Assembly: GCA_022495995.1 (NCBI GenBank)
Contig: JAFEMH010001477.1
Coordinates: 124,001 to 188,000 of the forward strand
DNA: 64,000 nucleotides
Reading direction: 5' to 3'
From: Adenophora triphylla var. japonica
Lineage: Eukaryota > Streptophyta > Magnoliopsida > Asterales > Campanulaceae
Shown in pieces: positions 32,050 to 42,119 of this stretch (the first letter of the stretch is position 1; every line of letters starts with the position of its first letter). The translations under genes and the position numbers were made by a program. The notes beneath the pieces are model-generated. The model had not been told where the DNA came from. It saw only the letters and a program-made list of their open reading frames with translations, and did no database searches.

Positions 32050-32190
32050 CTTTGGACAGATTTATATAGGCCGAGTACTTGAAACCAGTCAAAAAAGTTG
32101 GTCAATGAATTCAATGCACTTGCCAACCGTACACATTTATTACTCTTTGAATTCAATAGTAAGTTTGAATGCTTTTTGATCATTAAAGTA
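32050..32190 (-). promoter_or_regulatory. Promoter-like repeat block, copy 2
   Basis: Contains the minus-strand TATA box CCTATATAAATC, GAGTACTTGAAACC and TTGAATTCAATAGT, matching copy 1 at 30,355-30,560. It is directly upstream of the CPLEPC gene. Confidence 0.45.
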
Positions 32191-33480
32191 TATCCGTAAA
32201 CTATCAATTCCATATCCGTAAACTATCAATTCTATATCCGTAAACTATCAATTCTATATCCGAAACTATCAAAAGTATATCCGTAAACTATCATCAATTA
32301 ACCGCCATGGATATATTTCTGGCCATGGCCAAAGTAATTTCTGGATATACTTTATGGTATTTCTGGATATACTTTATGTTATTTCTGGATATAGCCAAGG
32401 CCTATGCCATGGCCAAAGTAATTTCTGGATATACTTTATGGTATTTCTGGATATACTTTATGTTATTTCTGGTTATATCCATGACCAAGGCCTAGGTAAT
32501 TTCTGGATATAATAAATGGTATTTATGGTATGCCATGGCCATAGTAATTTCTGGATATAATAAATGATATTTCTGGATACACTTTATGGTATTTCTTGAT
32601 ATATCCATGACCAAGACATAGGCCAAGGCCAAGGCCTATGCCATGGCCAAAGTAATTTCTGAATATACTTTATGGTATTTCTGGATATACTTTATGTTAT
32701 TTCTGGTTATATCCATGACCAAGGCCTAGGCCAAGGCTAAGGCCAAGGCCAAATCCATGACAAGTTCAAGGACTTGGCCTAGGCTAAGGCCAAGGCCAAG
32801 TTCAAGGCTTGGCCAAGGCCAAGGCCAAGTTCAAGGCTTGGCCAAGGCCAAGGCCAAGGCCTAGGCTAAGGCCAAGGCCAAGTCCAAGGCTTGGCCATGG
32901 CCAAGGCCAATGACAAAATTTCTGGATATGCACCTACCACATTTCTGGATATACATTCACATACTTCTGGATATATAATTGGCAATGGCCTTGGACTTGG
33001 CCATGGCCAAGGCCAATGACAAAATGTATAACCAGAAACTATTAATTTAAATATCCAGAAACTATAAAAATATATAACCAGAAACTTCAATATGAATAAC
33101 CAGAATCTTTAATTGGCCTTGAACTTAGCCTTTGGCCTTGACCATGGCCTTGGCCTTGACCATGGCCTTGGCCTTGACCATGGCCTTGGCCTTGGACTTC
33201 TGGATATCAATGCACTTACCAACTGGACACATTTATTACTCTTTGAATTCAATAGTAATTTTGAATGCTTTTTGACCATTAAAGTATATCCGAAACTATC
33301 AATTCTATATCCGAAACTATCAAAATGTATAACCGAGAAATTATCAATTATATATCGAGAAAAATATCAATAAGTATATCCGAAACTATCAATGAGTATA
33401 ACCGAAACTATCAACTCTATAACCGTAAACTATCAATTCTATAAAACTATTAAATCAAATGTTCATTTGGTGTTTTTGAA
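32190..33480. repeat. Repeat array: GGATATAC units and GGCCAAGGCC tracts
   Basis: TATCCGTAAACTATCAATTC repeats (32,190-32,300) are followed by the same higher-order unit as at 28,161-28,852, here almost always with TTTCTGGATAT (32,300-32,750). Long tracts of AAGGCC/TTGGCC come next (32,720-32,910 and 33,113-33,200), with palindromes GGCCTAGGCC and GGCCATGGCC. Flanks again carry TATCCAGAAACTA and TATCCGAAACTATC. Frames here are repeat-derived. Confidence 0.8.
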
Positions 33481-33587
33481 CCAAACTCATCGGTGATTGG
33501 CTTTCTTCTATCAAACTTTGTCTTTAGTTTTCGTTTTACGCCCTTTGTATTTGCACGAATTGGATCCATCACAATTTGGAGCACTTG

Positions 33588-35927
33588 TTATACTTTACGA
33601 ACCAATTCTATCATTAACACTTGTCGTAGATCTACATTCCTGTTGATTTTCGACAACAATTGTTGTATAAGAAGTGAGTCTCTATTGAACCCATCTTCCG
33701 GTATCTTTTTTGCGGCTCTGTTTTCTTGACAAGCCATCATCGGATTGTGGTATTTCATTGCCATCTTTTGTTTCCAGGGAATGAATTCACTTTTCTCTGT
33801 TAATGTATTATCTTTTCCTTGATAGACTTTGTCCCATACATCTTTTTTTGCCATCTTTGTCCACCTTTTTTCAATGTAGATATCTGGTATCCTTGTGACA
33901 TTTGACAAATTCGGCGCCTTTATGCAATGAAAGCACAACCAACCGATCGTAGTAAACTGATTGCAGCATACAACCGTTACACTTTCATCACTCCTAACAA
34001 AGAGTACACTCTCATATTTATCTGGTACTTCTCATGAGCAACATGTATGAATCTGCAATCTTCATCACTTTCATCTCCAAATTTATATACGGCGGGGAAA
34101 AGCTCGTTTTACCTCAATCTCAAAGAACTTGAATATACGTGGTGTGTATACCTCGAGCCGGCTTGTTTTATGATACCACCATACATGTCTGGTTGAGGGA
34201 CCGAGATTGATGCTTGAAATTCCTTCTCCTGTTCGAGTATTCCTCCAACGTTTAAGCTGTCTCATTGAATATGTCAAAGAACTGAGTGAGGGATGTGTTT
34301 CTGTTTGCTTTGAAACAAAGGGCATGATTTGTGCTCTCGCTTCTTTGGGATGACAATATTCAGTGAGAAGAAATTTGTGCTTAAAGCCGTGCACCATTTC
34401 TCCGTAGTCCATATAGACGCTTGAACCGGGAATTTTCAACGAGATTGTATTTCACGAGAATTGACTCCCAACATCTTTCAAATTCATCCTCACTGGTACA
34501 TCCCATTAAACAATGATCAAATTCTTTTTAAAATCTTCATTTGTCTTCAATTGTCCAAAGTGGGATACTGACATTTTGTTGGATGTGCCATAAACATAGC
34601 CTATGCCTTGTCCGCCCTTCAAATACCTGTATTATAATAAAGTTTACGGATATTAACATTATATGCTTCTGGATATTAACATACAATAAATTTTCATTGA
34701 CCAATTTTTTGTCATGTACAGAAACTAACAATTGAATATCCGAAACTACCAAAAGAATATCCGAAACTACAAATTCAATAACCGGAAGAACTATATAGCA
34801 CAAATAAAATACTAGATAAGAAATATTATAAAAGAACTGGTTATGGAATTTTATAATCATACCTCTTCAATTGCATTTGACATTGCTTGGTCTTGGTCTG
34901 TAAATATTGTTTTTGGTTCTTTGCCTCCCATTGATTTTCTAAAGCTGCTTAAGCAACCATACAAATGTTTCTTTTTTTCATTTGCTATGAAAGCACAACC
35001 AAACATGACGGTGTTCCAATGATTATTAATGCCAACTATTGGGGCACAAATAAGATTGTATCTATTTGTAGTATAAGTTGTGTCAAATATAACCGAGATC
35101 TCCATAGAGCTTGTAATCTTCCTTCATCATGCTATCTCTCCAAAATATAGCCCCAAGTCTTCCTTCATCATCAAATTTGATTTTAAAATAGAACCCTCGA
35201 TCTTCCGGTGAAATTTCAAAAAGCCTATCAACAACATTACGAGCATCACCATTTTCAATTTTTTCCATTCTAAGTTTCGAACAAAATTGACATGATCTTT
35301 CTTTGTGTGACCAACATGTTCCTCTCCACCGGCCGCTTTTACCAAAAGACTATATCCATCGGTTGGTCTTATACCGGCTTCTTCCATTATTTCAATTATA
35401 TCACCCCGATCTTCGAGATACACCTTTCACTACGCTTCAAATGGTTCCAATCTGTCCTTGTCATTGGATGATTGTGCTCTGTAACATGGCGGTCAACAAT
35501 ATACATATCTTCCTCTTTTATCAATTTCGCCCTCAAAAGAGCCTTACATTGAGTCCTCTTTATGTAATTTCTCCTTCTCTTTTGTTGTTTTTTGGTAACA
35601 TCGAGTTGTTCAACCGGTGAAGGAATTTGAACTTCATTAACATCAAGCGGTGATGGAACAACTGATGTTAACCTCTTGGGTTGATCTGGTAACTCCTTCA
35701 CACGAGCAACGGAATAGCTTGTCTAATATCCTTGAAGTCTTTTTTGAAACATGATTTGTTGACAACTTAATACTAAATCCTAGTGCATTTGCATGAAGTT
35801 TATACAGTTTGTACAATTCCTCCCATGTCTTTGCTTTTGTTCCCGGCAAATTTTTGCTTATATCAATATTAGGGTCCTCGATTCTGATTCTTGCACACAC
35901 AAAATATATTAAAAAGAATAATGTCAT
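33588..35927 (-). pseudogene. FAR1/FHY3-type MULE transposase of element F, frameshifted, with intron
   Basis: On the minus strand, in order: FAR1 DNA-binding region (ELYKLYKLHANALGFSI, then KRTQCKALLRAKL and HVTEHNHPM, 35,840-35,440); an AGIRPTDGYSLL segment; the MULE catalytic core FDTTYTTNRYNLICAPIVG with the first Asp and IFTDQDQAMSNAI with the second (35,085-34,870); an intron with GAG|GTATGA at 34,862 and an acceptor before 34,626; RHRLCLWHIQQNV (about 34,590); and a SWIM-like zinc finger FTTIGWLCFHCIKA with YIEKRWTK (33,960-33,850). Frames change at least near 35,700, 35,410, 35,270 and 34,560, so the gene is dead. The intron carries GGATATCC-type repeats. The intact enzyme would cut and join the element ends. 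Confidence 0.75.
34627..34862 (-). other. Intron of the transposase gene
   Basis: Minus strand: GAAGAG|GTATGA donor at 34,862 and TATAATACAG|GTATTTGAAGG acceptor at 34,627. It separates ..SNAIEEV from ..FEGRTRHRLCLW. It holds GAATATCCGAAACTACC repeats like the spacers. Confidence 0.6.
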
Positions 35928-36059
35928 ATGAAATCGGTAATTCTAAATCAATATGTCAATAAAGTTAAGAGAAAACCTATTTGTAGCCCGGGTTCGGGAT
36001 ACGTAGGTTGTTGAATTTGAGATTCTAAATCAATCGGAGAATATGATTCTGCAAGAAAA

Positions 36060-36845
36060 GGCAGTAGTTAGTTAGTTTACGGATATTCATTTTGAAGGTT
36101 TACGGATATTCCTTGGCCTAGTACATTGCCAGTTTAAAGTTTACGGATATTCAACTTGGTACTTTACGGATATAAATTTTATTGTTTCTGGATATGGTCA
36201 ATTGTGTGTTTGGATATCCAATGTGGTAGTTACTGGATATTCAATTTGAAAGTTTCGGATACTCATTTTGAATGTTTCTGGATATAGCATTGGCCTTGGC
36301 CAAAGACATGGCCATATCCCTTTGCCTAGTACATTGTCAATTTAAAGTTTACTGGATATTGAATTAGGTACATTACGGATATACATTTTATTGTTTCGGA
36401 CATGGTCAATAGTGTGTTTATGATATTCAATTTGGAAGTTTTGGATATACATTATATTGATAATCTTAGATGTTTATGTCTTAATCATTTTGAATGTTTC
36501 GGATATTCATTTTTGTAGTTTTACGGATATAGCATTGGCCTTGGCCAAGGACATAGCCATGTCCCTTTGCCTAGTACATTGTCAATTTAAAGTTTCGGAT
36601 ATTGAATTAGGTACATTCTCGATATACATTTTATTGTTTCGACATGGTCAATAGTGTGTTTTTGGATATTCAATTTGGTAGTTACTGGATATTCAATTTG
36701 GTAATTTACGGATATTCATTTTGAACGCTTTACGGATATCATTTTGTATGTTTCGACATAGAATTGACCAAAGCCATAAGCAATTTACGGATATGTATCT
36801 AACACATTTCGGGATATAAATTCGGATACTTCTGGATATCATTTA
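36060..36845. repeat. Dispersed GGATATTCA repeats with GGCCTTGGCC tracts
   Basis: TTTACGGATATTCATTTTGAA, TTTCGGATATTGAATTAGG and variants every 25-40 bases, with GCATTGGCCTTGGCC at about 36,285-36,300 and 36,530-36,545. A longer unit is duplicated (about 36,230-36,430 and 36,480-36,680, both with CCTAGTACATTGTCAATTTAAAG in part). No gene. Confidence 0.75.
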
Positions 36846-37330
36846 TATAAATAATTTACTAAATTGAAAAAATTTAAATTACATTTTTTCCCTTCCCATA
36901 ACCCCCATAAGGCTTGACACCGAAACTCCATCACATCCTCCATCACCTTTATCAAAGGGCTTCTTCTTGACCTTGTCCTTCTTGCAAGAAGGAATTTCCA
37001 CAGTCCAAACAACTCCAAATACTCCTTAAGGTATTTTGCCAAAGCCTTGTGCTCGGCTTTGGCAACATTGGAGAAAGAGGAAGTGGGTGCACAAGAATCA
37101 AAGGCATCTTTGAAGTATTGCGGTTTGGTTCCTTTCACGTATCATACGCCTGCACAAGGCTGTAGAGGGCATACATACAACTTAACCGGAGATGTCCGGT
37201 CGGTGCTGAGGGATACGAAGATGACCAAAGTGGAGTTTCTTTGTCATTTCACGAAAGGCACTCCTAAACTCTTTCTCATCGAGTCATACTCATCATTTGA
37301 GGACATATTGCTTGAAATTATGAGAGAACC
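36839..37330 (-). pseudogene. Third remnant of the CPL-motif gene family
   Basis: Minus-strand pieces read MSSNDEYDSMRKSLGVPFVK (from about 37,291), then in shifted frames TSPVKLYVCPLQPCAG and KGTKPQYFKDAFDSC..EHKALAKYLKEYLELF (to 36,839). CPLQPC and HKALAKYLKEYLE match CPLEPC and HKALEMYLEYI of the 31,591 gene. A minus-strand TATA box CACTATAAATAGG is at about 37,411-37,423. Frameshifts make it a pseudogene. Confidence 0.45.
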
Positions 37331-37439
37331 GAACTGATTTTAATGAAAGAAGAGATGTAATTTTGAAATTTCCAGTTCATGTGTTGTATAGTGCCAAATG
37401 TCTAGCCCCTTCCTATTTATAGTGCATATACCTTGGAAA

Positions 37440-37580
37440 CAATTCAAAGAGTAATAAATGTGTTCGGTTGGTAAGTGCATTGAATTCATTGAATTCAAAG
37501 AGTAATAAATGTAAGTGCATTGAATTCATTGAGCAACTTTTTGATCGGATTCAAGTACTCAACCTATATAAATATAAATA
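37440..37580 (+). promoter_or_regulatory. Promoter-like repeat block, inverted copy
   Basis: Contains GGATTCAAGTACTC, CCTATATAAATAT and repeated TTGAATTCATTGAATTCAA in the opposite orientation to copies at 30,355 and 32,050. It therefore points rightward, away from the gene at 36,839-37,330. Confidence 0.4.
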
Positions 37581-37990
37581 CAATTTGAATATCCGTAACT
37601 ACCAAATTGAATATCCAAAAACACCCATTGACTATCAAAAAACCTTCAAAATGAGTATCCGTAAACCTTCAAAATGAATATCCGTAACTACCAAATTGAA
37701 TATCCAAAAACACCATTGACAAGTGAATATCCGTAACTCTCCAAATTGAATATCCATAAACACACAATTGAAACAAACTAAAACTTTCATTATGAATGTT
37801 TTACGGATATTCATTTTGAAGGTTTACGGATATGTACCTAACACATTTACGGATATACATTTTTGGTAATCTGGATATCATTTATATAAATTTCTGGATA
37901 TGTACATAACACATTTCTGGATATACATTTTAGGTACTTCTGGATATCACATGGCCATATCCGATTGCCTAGTACATTGTCAATTTAAAT
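37580..37990. repeat. Dispersed GAATATCCGTAACTACC repeats
   Basis: The GGATAT motif in both orientations, alternating with ACCAAATTGAATATCCA text. No gene. Confidence 0.7.
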
Positions 37991-38397
37991 TAAAAAATAA
38001 GTTATATTGAGATCAAACCTGTAGCCTGTAGAATATCGATTTGTGTAGCCTGGAGAATATCGATTTGTGATATTTCTGAATATCTGTCATGTAATTGAGC
38101 TTCCATTTATGCTATTGATGGATAGATCCCCAAAATTTCGTAGATCAATCTCTGGAAATGTACAATAACAATCGACCTTAGTAAAATAAACGTTGATTAA
38201 AATTAAAAACAGTAGTTGTTGATTTGGTTCATATTACCTGATTTAATCAATATCGATTTCTGTATTGTTTCTTGATATTCAATTTCATTGAACTGTCCAG
38301 AAGCAGAGATGGAGAAACGCGTTTTTCGTTGTAGTGTGTCTGTGTGTGTAGGTTTTTGGACAATAGAACCGGTTTAATTCAAACGGTTCCCGGTTTT

Positions 38398-38464
38398 TGA
38401 ATATATTAAAAAACCCGTTTCTCCATACAAAGATGGAGAAACGCGTTTTTCACCAGACCAACTC
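38398..38464. repeat. Right inverted end of element F
   Basis: Read inward: GAGTTGGTCTGGTGAAAAAC, then GCGTTTCTCC, a spacer, GGAGAAACGGGTTTTTTAA. The first ten bases match the left end of element G (GAGTTGATCT). Confidence 0.7.
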
Positions 38465-38473
38465 TTGATAATT
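38465..38473. repeat. Target-site duplication of element F, right copy
   Basis: TTGATAATT, identical to 24,569-24,577. Confidence 0.75.
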
Positions 38474-39560
38474 AAATTTAAAAAATTCCCATTCTTTGGA
38501 TGCTTTAGATTTCGTAGGTACTGTAGTAGCAAGAGTTTCATTGGTTACTTGGATATCATCTTCATTAAATGCCGCCATATGTACCTAATTAAAGAAAAAG
38601 TATTAGCACTTGTAAATAAAGAAATAAAATCATTTGAAATAAAAATGTGAAATAAACTTTACTTTCATAAAATTAACCCAATAAAATACAATAAAACATG
38701 CATTAAACATAGTCAAAATTAAAAAATATAGGAAAATGAAACATTAACTTAAAATACAAATGCAAATGAGATGCTCCATTTATAGTCTTGAAAATCTTCT
38801 AGTATCCATGCATAGTATAATCTTCCTCAAGGTTGTTTTCTTCAAGGCTTGAATCTTCGTCATATTAAAGCTCTCGATCACTTCCTTGTTTCCTTAGGAT
38901 GCGTCGTTCCAAGACAAGTTAGACGCTCCATCATCTTTGGAGGGGTTAGAATATCACGAGACAAGATGGAAAGTATAGGATAAATAGTTTGGTGTGCTTT
39001 CCACTATTGGAGGATACCTAGGTTCTCAGTACACTTGAATCAGCAAGGTCATAATACTTACTATAAGTACTGAGACAACTCATTAGACGAGCTAGATGTG
39101 CCCTACAAATTTTGCACTCGAATTTTTCTTCAACGAATTCACCGATAATCATGTTAAAAAAATCTCATGCTCGGAAGCTCTAGGTTCCTTAGCCTTCCCT
39201 TCCCCTTCCCCTTACTACCGCTAGAACGACCACTCGTTGTCTCTCCCCTATTAGGTAGATTTGTAGTAGCTCGAGTTTCATCAGTAACTCAAACATCATC
39301 CTCATTGTCTTCTTCCTCATCATCAAATTTTATGATAGTTATTGAATGCGTAATCATATTGGAATAGTAGGGATTCAAAAGAAAAGTTAGAAGTCGGATC
39401 CGGAGTGAGATGACCAGGAAAATGAGGGGTATTCACTTGGTTTGAACCTTCATTAACTATATCATGAATATATTGTTAGAATCAATGTTTTGTGGTTGTT
39501 GGTATGGCCGTAGCGACGGAAGGACAAATAAATGTTCAACAAAACCCGTCATATATATCT
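38474..39560 (-). pseudogene. hAT transposase relics (right fragment of the split copy plus a second copy)
   Basis: Minus-strand fragments: FNEDDIQVTNETLATTVPTK and EWEFFKFNYQ (38,600-38,470) directly beside the MULE border; and in a second copy NEDDV.VTDETRATT (about 39,260-39,310), FECKIC (BED finger, about 39,105-39,130), and KAHQTIYPILSILSRDI (about 38,955-39,005), a hAT C-terminal signature. Stops and frameshifts are frequent. The first fragment continues across element F into 24,568. Confidence 0.5.
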
Positions 39561-40299
39561 AATTAAATAAGTATTAACACTTCAATACATCAAATGAAAA
39601 AAAAGTATGTTTCATTTTATTTTTTGAAATTAAAACTTTACTTTAAACGCTTGATGATTTCTTCTTTATTACATTATAATCATAAGATTGGCCCTACATA
39701 TGATCAATATTAAAATATTAAAATAACTATTATTATATAAATAATAATAAAATGGAAAAAAAAATCAAATTAAAGACACTAAATTCGAACAATAATAATA
39801 AAATTGACAAAATTTGTAGATAATAATTAAATAAACATATATAGTAGCAACTTAAAAATATAAATTTACCTCAATCTATTTGATAACTTTTTCTTAAATA
39901 CAAATTGCCCAACTACCTTTATTTTCCTGAAATATTTTTTTCAAAAATCCAAAAAAAAAAATATATCTTAGGAATTATTTCAGGAGTTGAGACTAGACTA
40001 GGGAGTTGGCCTTCTTTGGGGATTGAGAATTGAGATTGAGACTTGAGAGTTGAGAGGATTTGATAAATGTTTTGGTGTGAAAAATCATTAAAACGCCATC
40101 AAATATTTATATCAAACCAAAATAATTTTTGGACCAAAATTACCCCTCAAAAATGTTGTTGGGAGGGGTTAAAATTTTTTTAAAAAAAAATTTGTCAAAC
40201 AAATTATTTTGTACATTAATTTTTAGGACGAAACCCATTTTTATTTGATATCAAATTAGTTTGAGGTTATTTTGGACAAAAAACAAAATAAAATAATAA
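39561..40299. other. AT-rich sequence, no gene
   Basis: Only AT-rich sequence with poly-A/T runs. Parts (about 39,560-39,660) resemble the spacer near 38,590-38,690 and 24,320-24,410 and probably belong to the hAT relics. Confidence 0.4.
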
Positions 40300-40520
40300 T
40301 AAAAAAAAAAAAAACTGGAAGGGGCAGTTTTGGCAGGCTTGGCGACGAAACGCCCGCCGGCTTGACCTGACCTGTCTCCTGTTTTGGAGGATCCGGCCTG
40401 CCTCCATCACACGATTTGAGCTTGGCAGGTTGTGTGGCGGGCTAGGCGGGCATGCAGGCTTGCGAGCCACGGGCTCACGGCCGCCCCATGAAAAAGGTTC
40501 GAAATGTGCATCATCACCCA
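40300..40520. other. GC-rich island, possible hAT subterminal region
   Basis: A sharp GC-rich patch in AT-rich DNA with repeated GGCGGGC/GCCCGCC, GGCTTG and GGCAGG. Such patches are typical of hAT subterminal regions, which would fit the hAT relics at left. No end or target duplication is resolved. Confidence 0.3.
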
Positions 40521-40771
40521 AAAGGGGTTACTGTGAGAAATGAAAAAAAAAAAAAATGACTATTTACGAATGTTCTAAAAGTGTCAGAAATAATTCTGAA
40601 AGCCAAACTATAGCCATTTGTAACTGGAACAAATTCGTCCTACCTAGTGAAAGAATACTTGGTCATTGGGACCAATTTTTTAGAGACCGCAATAGAAGCA
40701 GTCCTATTTATGTCATTCTTTTCGTCCCAATTCTAAAGTTTTATAGGCTTTTTTTAGATTTCTTTTTTAAC

Positions 40772-40781
40772 TAATCCAATT
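40772..40781. repeat. Target-site duplication of element G, left copy
   Basis: TAATCCAATT; same at 42,235-42,244 (nine or ten bases). Confidence 0.7.
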
Positions 40782-40869
40782 GAGTTGATCTTATAAAAAA
40801 CTAGTTTTTTCTTAAGATAAGAAAAAACGTATTTTTCAAAGCGCTGTTCAAAATAAACGGTGGCAATTT

Positions 40870-41545
40870 TGTAATTACTGACAACCATATTCAAAATAAA
40901 CGGTGGCATTTTTGTAATTACTGGCAACCATGATAAATTTCAGTGTTAATATTACAAATGACCAGTGATTTCATACTGGCATTTTATAATCATGAAACTG
41001 GCACTTTTCTCAAGTGCCAGTGTTAATGTTAAAAATTGCTAGTGAGTACACTGGCACTTTTTTACATTGATACTAGCAGTTATTAAAAATGCCAGTGGTA
41101 GTGTTAATAATTGCCAGTCATTACACTGGCACTTTTTAACATTAATACTGGCACTTATAAAAGTTCCCGTTGTAGTATCAATAAGTGCCAGTGTACATGT
41201 GCTGGCACTTTTTTACACCAAACACTGATACTCTTTTTGCTGGCACTCATAAATACATGCACTGGCACTTCAAAAAACATGAACTGGCATTCCAAAACAC
41301 ATGCACTGGTACTCTTTTTTGCTGGCACTCAAAAACATGCACCGGCACTCAAAATACATAAACTGGCACTCAAAAACACATACAATGGCATTAGTTTACA
41401 CTAGCACTGGCACATCAAATCCCTAGCACTGGCACATCATATCCCCACAACAAATTCCCAAACTGGTAATCAAATATGTAGAAACTGGTAATCAAATTTG
41501 TAGAAACTGGTAATCAAATTTGTAGAAACTGGCACAACGCCTTTT
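40870..41545. repeat. ACTGGCACTT / AAGTGCCAGT repeats in element G
   Basis: The 10-base motif and its variants occur roughly every 20-40 bases in both orientations, first mixed, later mostly as ACTGGCACTC. The last three units are GAAACTGGTAATCAAATTTG. Frames across it are repeat-derived. Confidence 0.8.
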
Positions 41546-41619
41546 CAAACACACAAATTCAAATCAAACAAAATAAGTTCTAATTTAAGAAGCTCTATTT
41601 CAATCAATAATACCAAACC

Positions 41620-42060
41620 AAAACCATGGATGGACAGACCTCCCAATTTATTACTATTTCCACAAACCCATCTTTAATTCGTCCTAATATTCACGTCAAT
41701 TGTCGCCGGTGGGACTCCAATGCCGAGAATTTTCGAACAATTTTCGAAAATTCGGTTTTGGGGGTCGAACAATGGTTTAGGGCGATGGAGATTGAGAGAG
41801 AAGGAAAGGGACGCCGGTGAACTGGTTTTGGGGGAGACAGGGGCTAGGTCGTTGGCGATTCGGTTTAGAGAGGAAGGATTGGTTGTTTGGGTGGAGATGG
41901 ATAGAGCGGTGATGGAGATTGAGGGAGGTAGAAATTTGGTTGTTGTTTGGTTGGAGATGACTGGGGTAGTGGTTGTAATTGGCGAGAGAGAGAATTGGAG
42001 TTAGGTCGCCATTGGTGAGTTAGAGAGAGAGAGCTGGGGTGAGGAAGATGATTCCGGAGA
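41620..42060 (+). other. Possible captured gene fragment in element G
   Basis: From ATG 41,626 a frame of 64 codons (MDGQTSQFITISTNPSLIRP) overlaps another to 42,004 rich in Glu/Arg/Gly/Val. The sequence is less AT-rich than its surroundings and ends in a (GA)n tract (about 42,077-42,119). I do not recognise a protein family. Confidence 0.25.
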
Positions 42061-42082
42061 GAGAAATGGGTTGTTTACGTCT

Positions 42083-42119
<37 letters not shown>

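Larger units (their letters stand above)
24578..38464. mobile_element. Element F: 13.9-kb Mutator-like element carrying ULP1-like and transposase genes
   Basis: It is bounded by a 9-base direct repeat. Both termini place a CGCG core 20-23 bases from the border and continue with a matched motif (GTTTCTCC, a spacer, GGAGAAACG, GTTT), giving diverged inverted ends of about 50-60 bases. Inside are a ULP1-like protease gene (+, about 25,850-29,550), a FAR1-type transposase (-, 33,588-35,927), small CPL-motif genes (-), and large arrays of GGATATCC- and GGCCAAGGCC-type repeats. MULEs that captured ULP-like genes are known as Kaonashi-type elements in Arabidopsis and similar elements in other plants. 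Both main genes here are frameshifted. Confidence 0.75.

Noticed and set aside
25140..38000. CRISPR-like array of short repeats
   Set aside because: Repeat units vary in length and orientation, spacers are not unique, and the context is a plant transposon.
40556..40774. 72-codon frame on the plus strand
   Set aside because: No family, flanked by poly-A and AT-rich sequence, ends at the target site of element G; chance frame.
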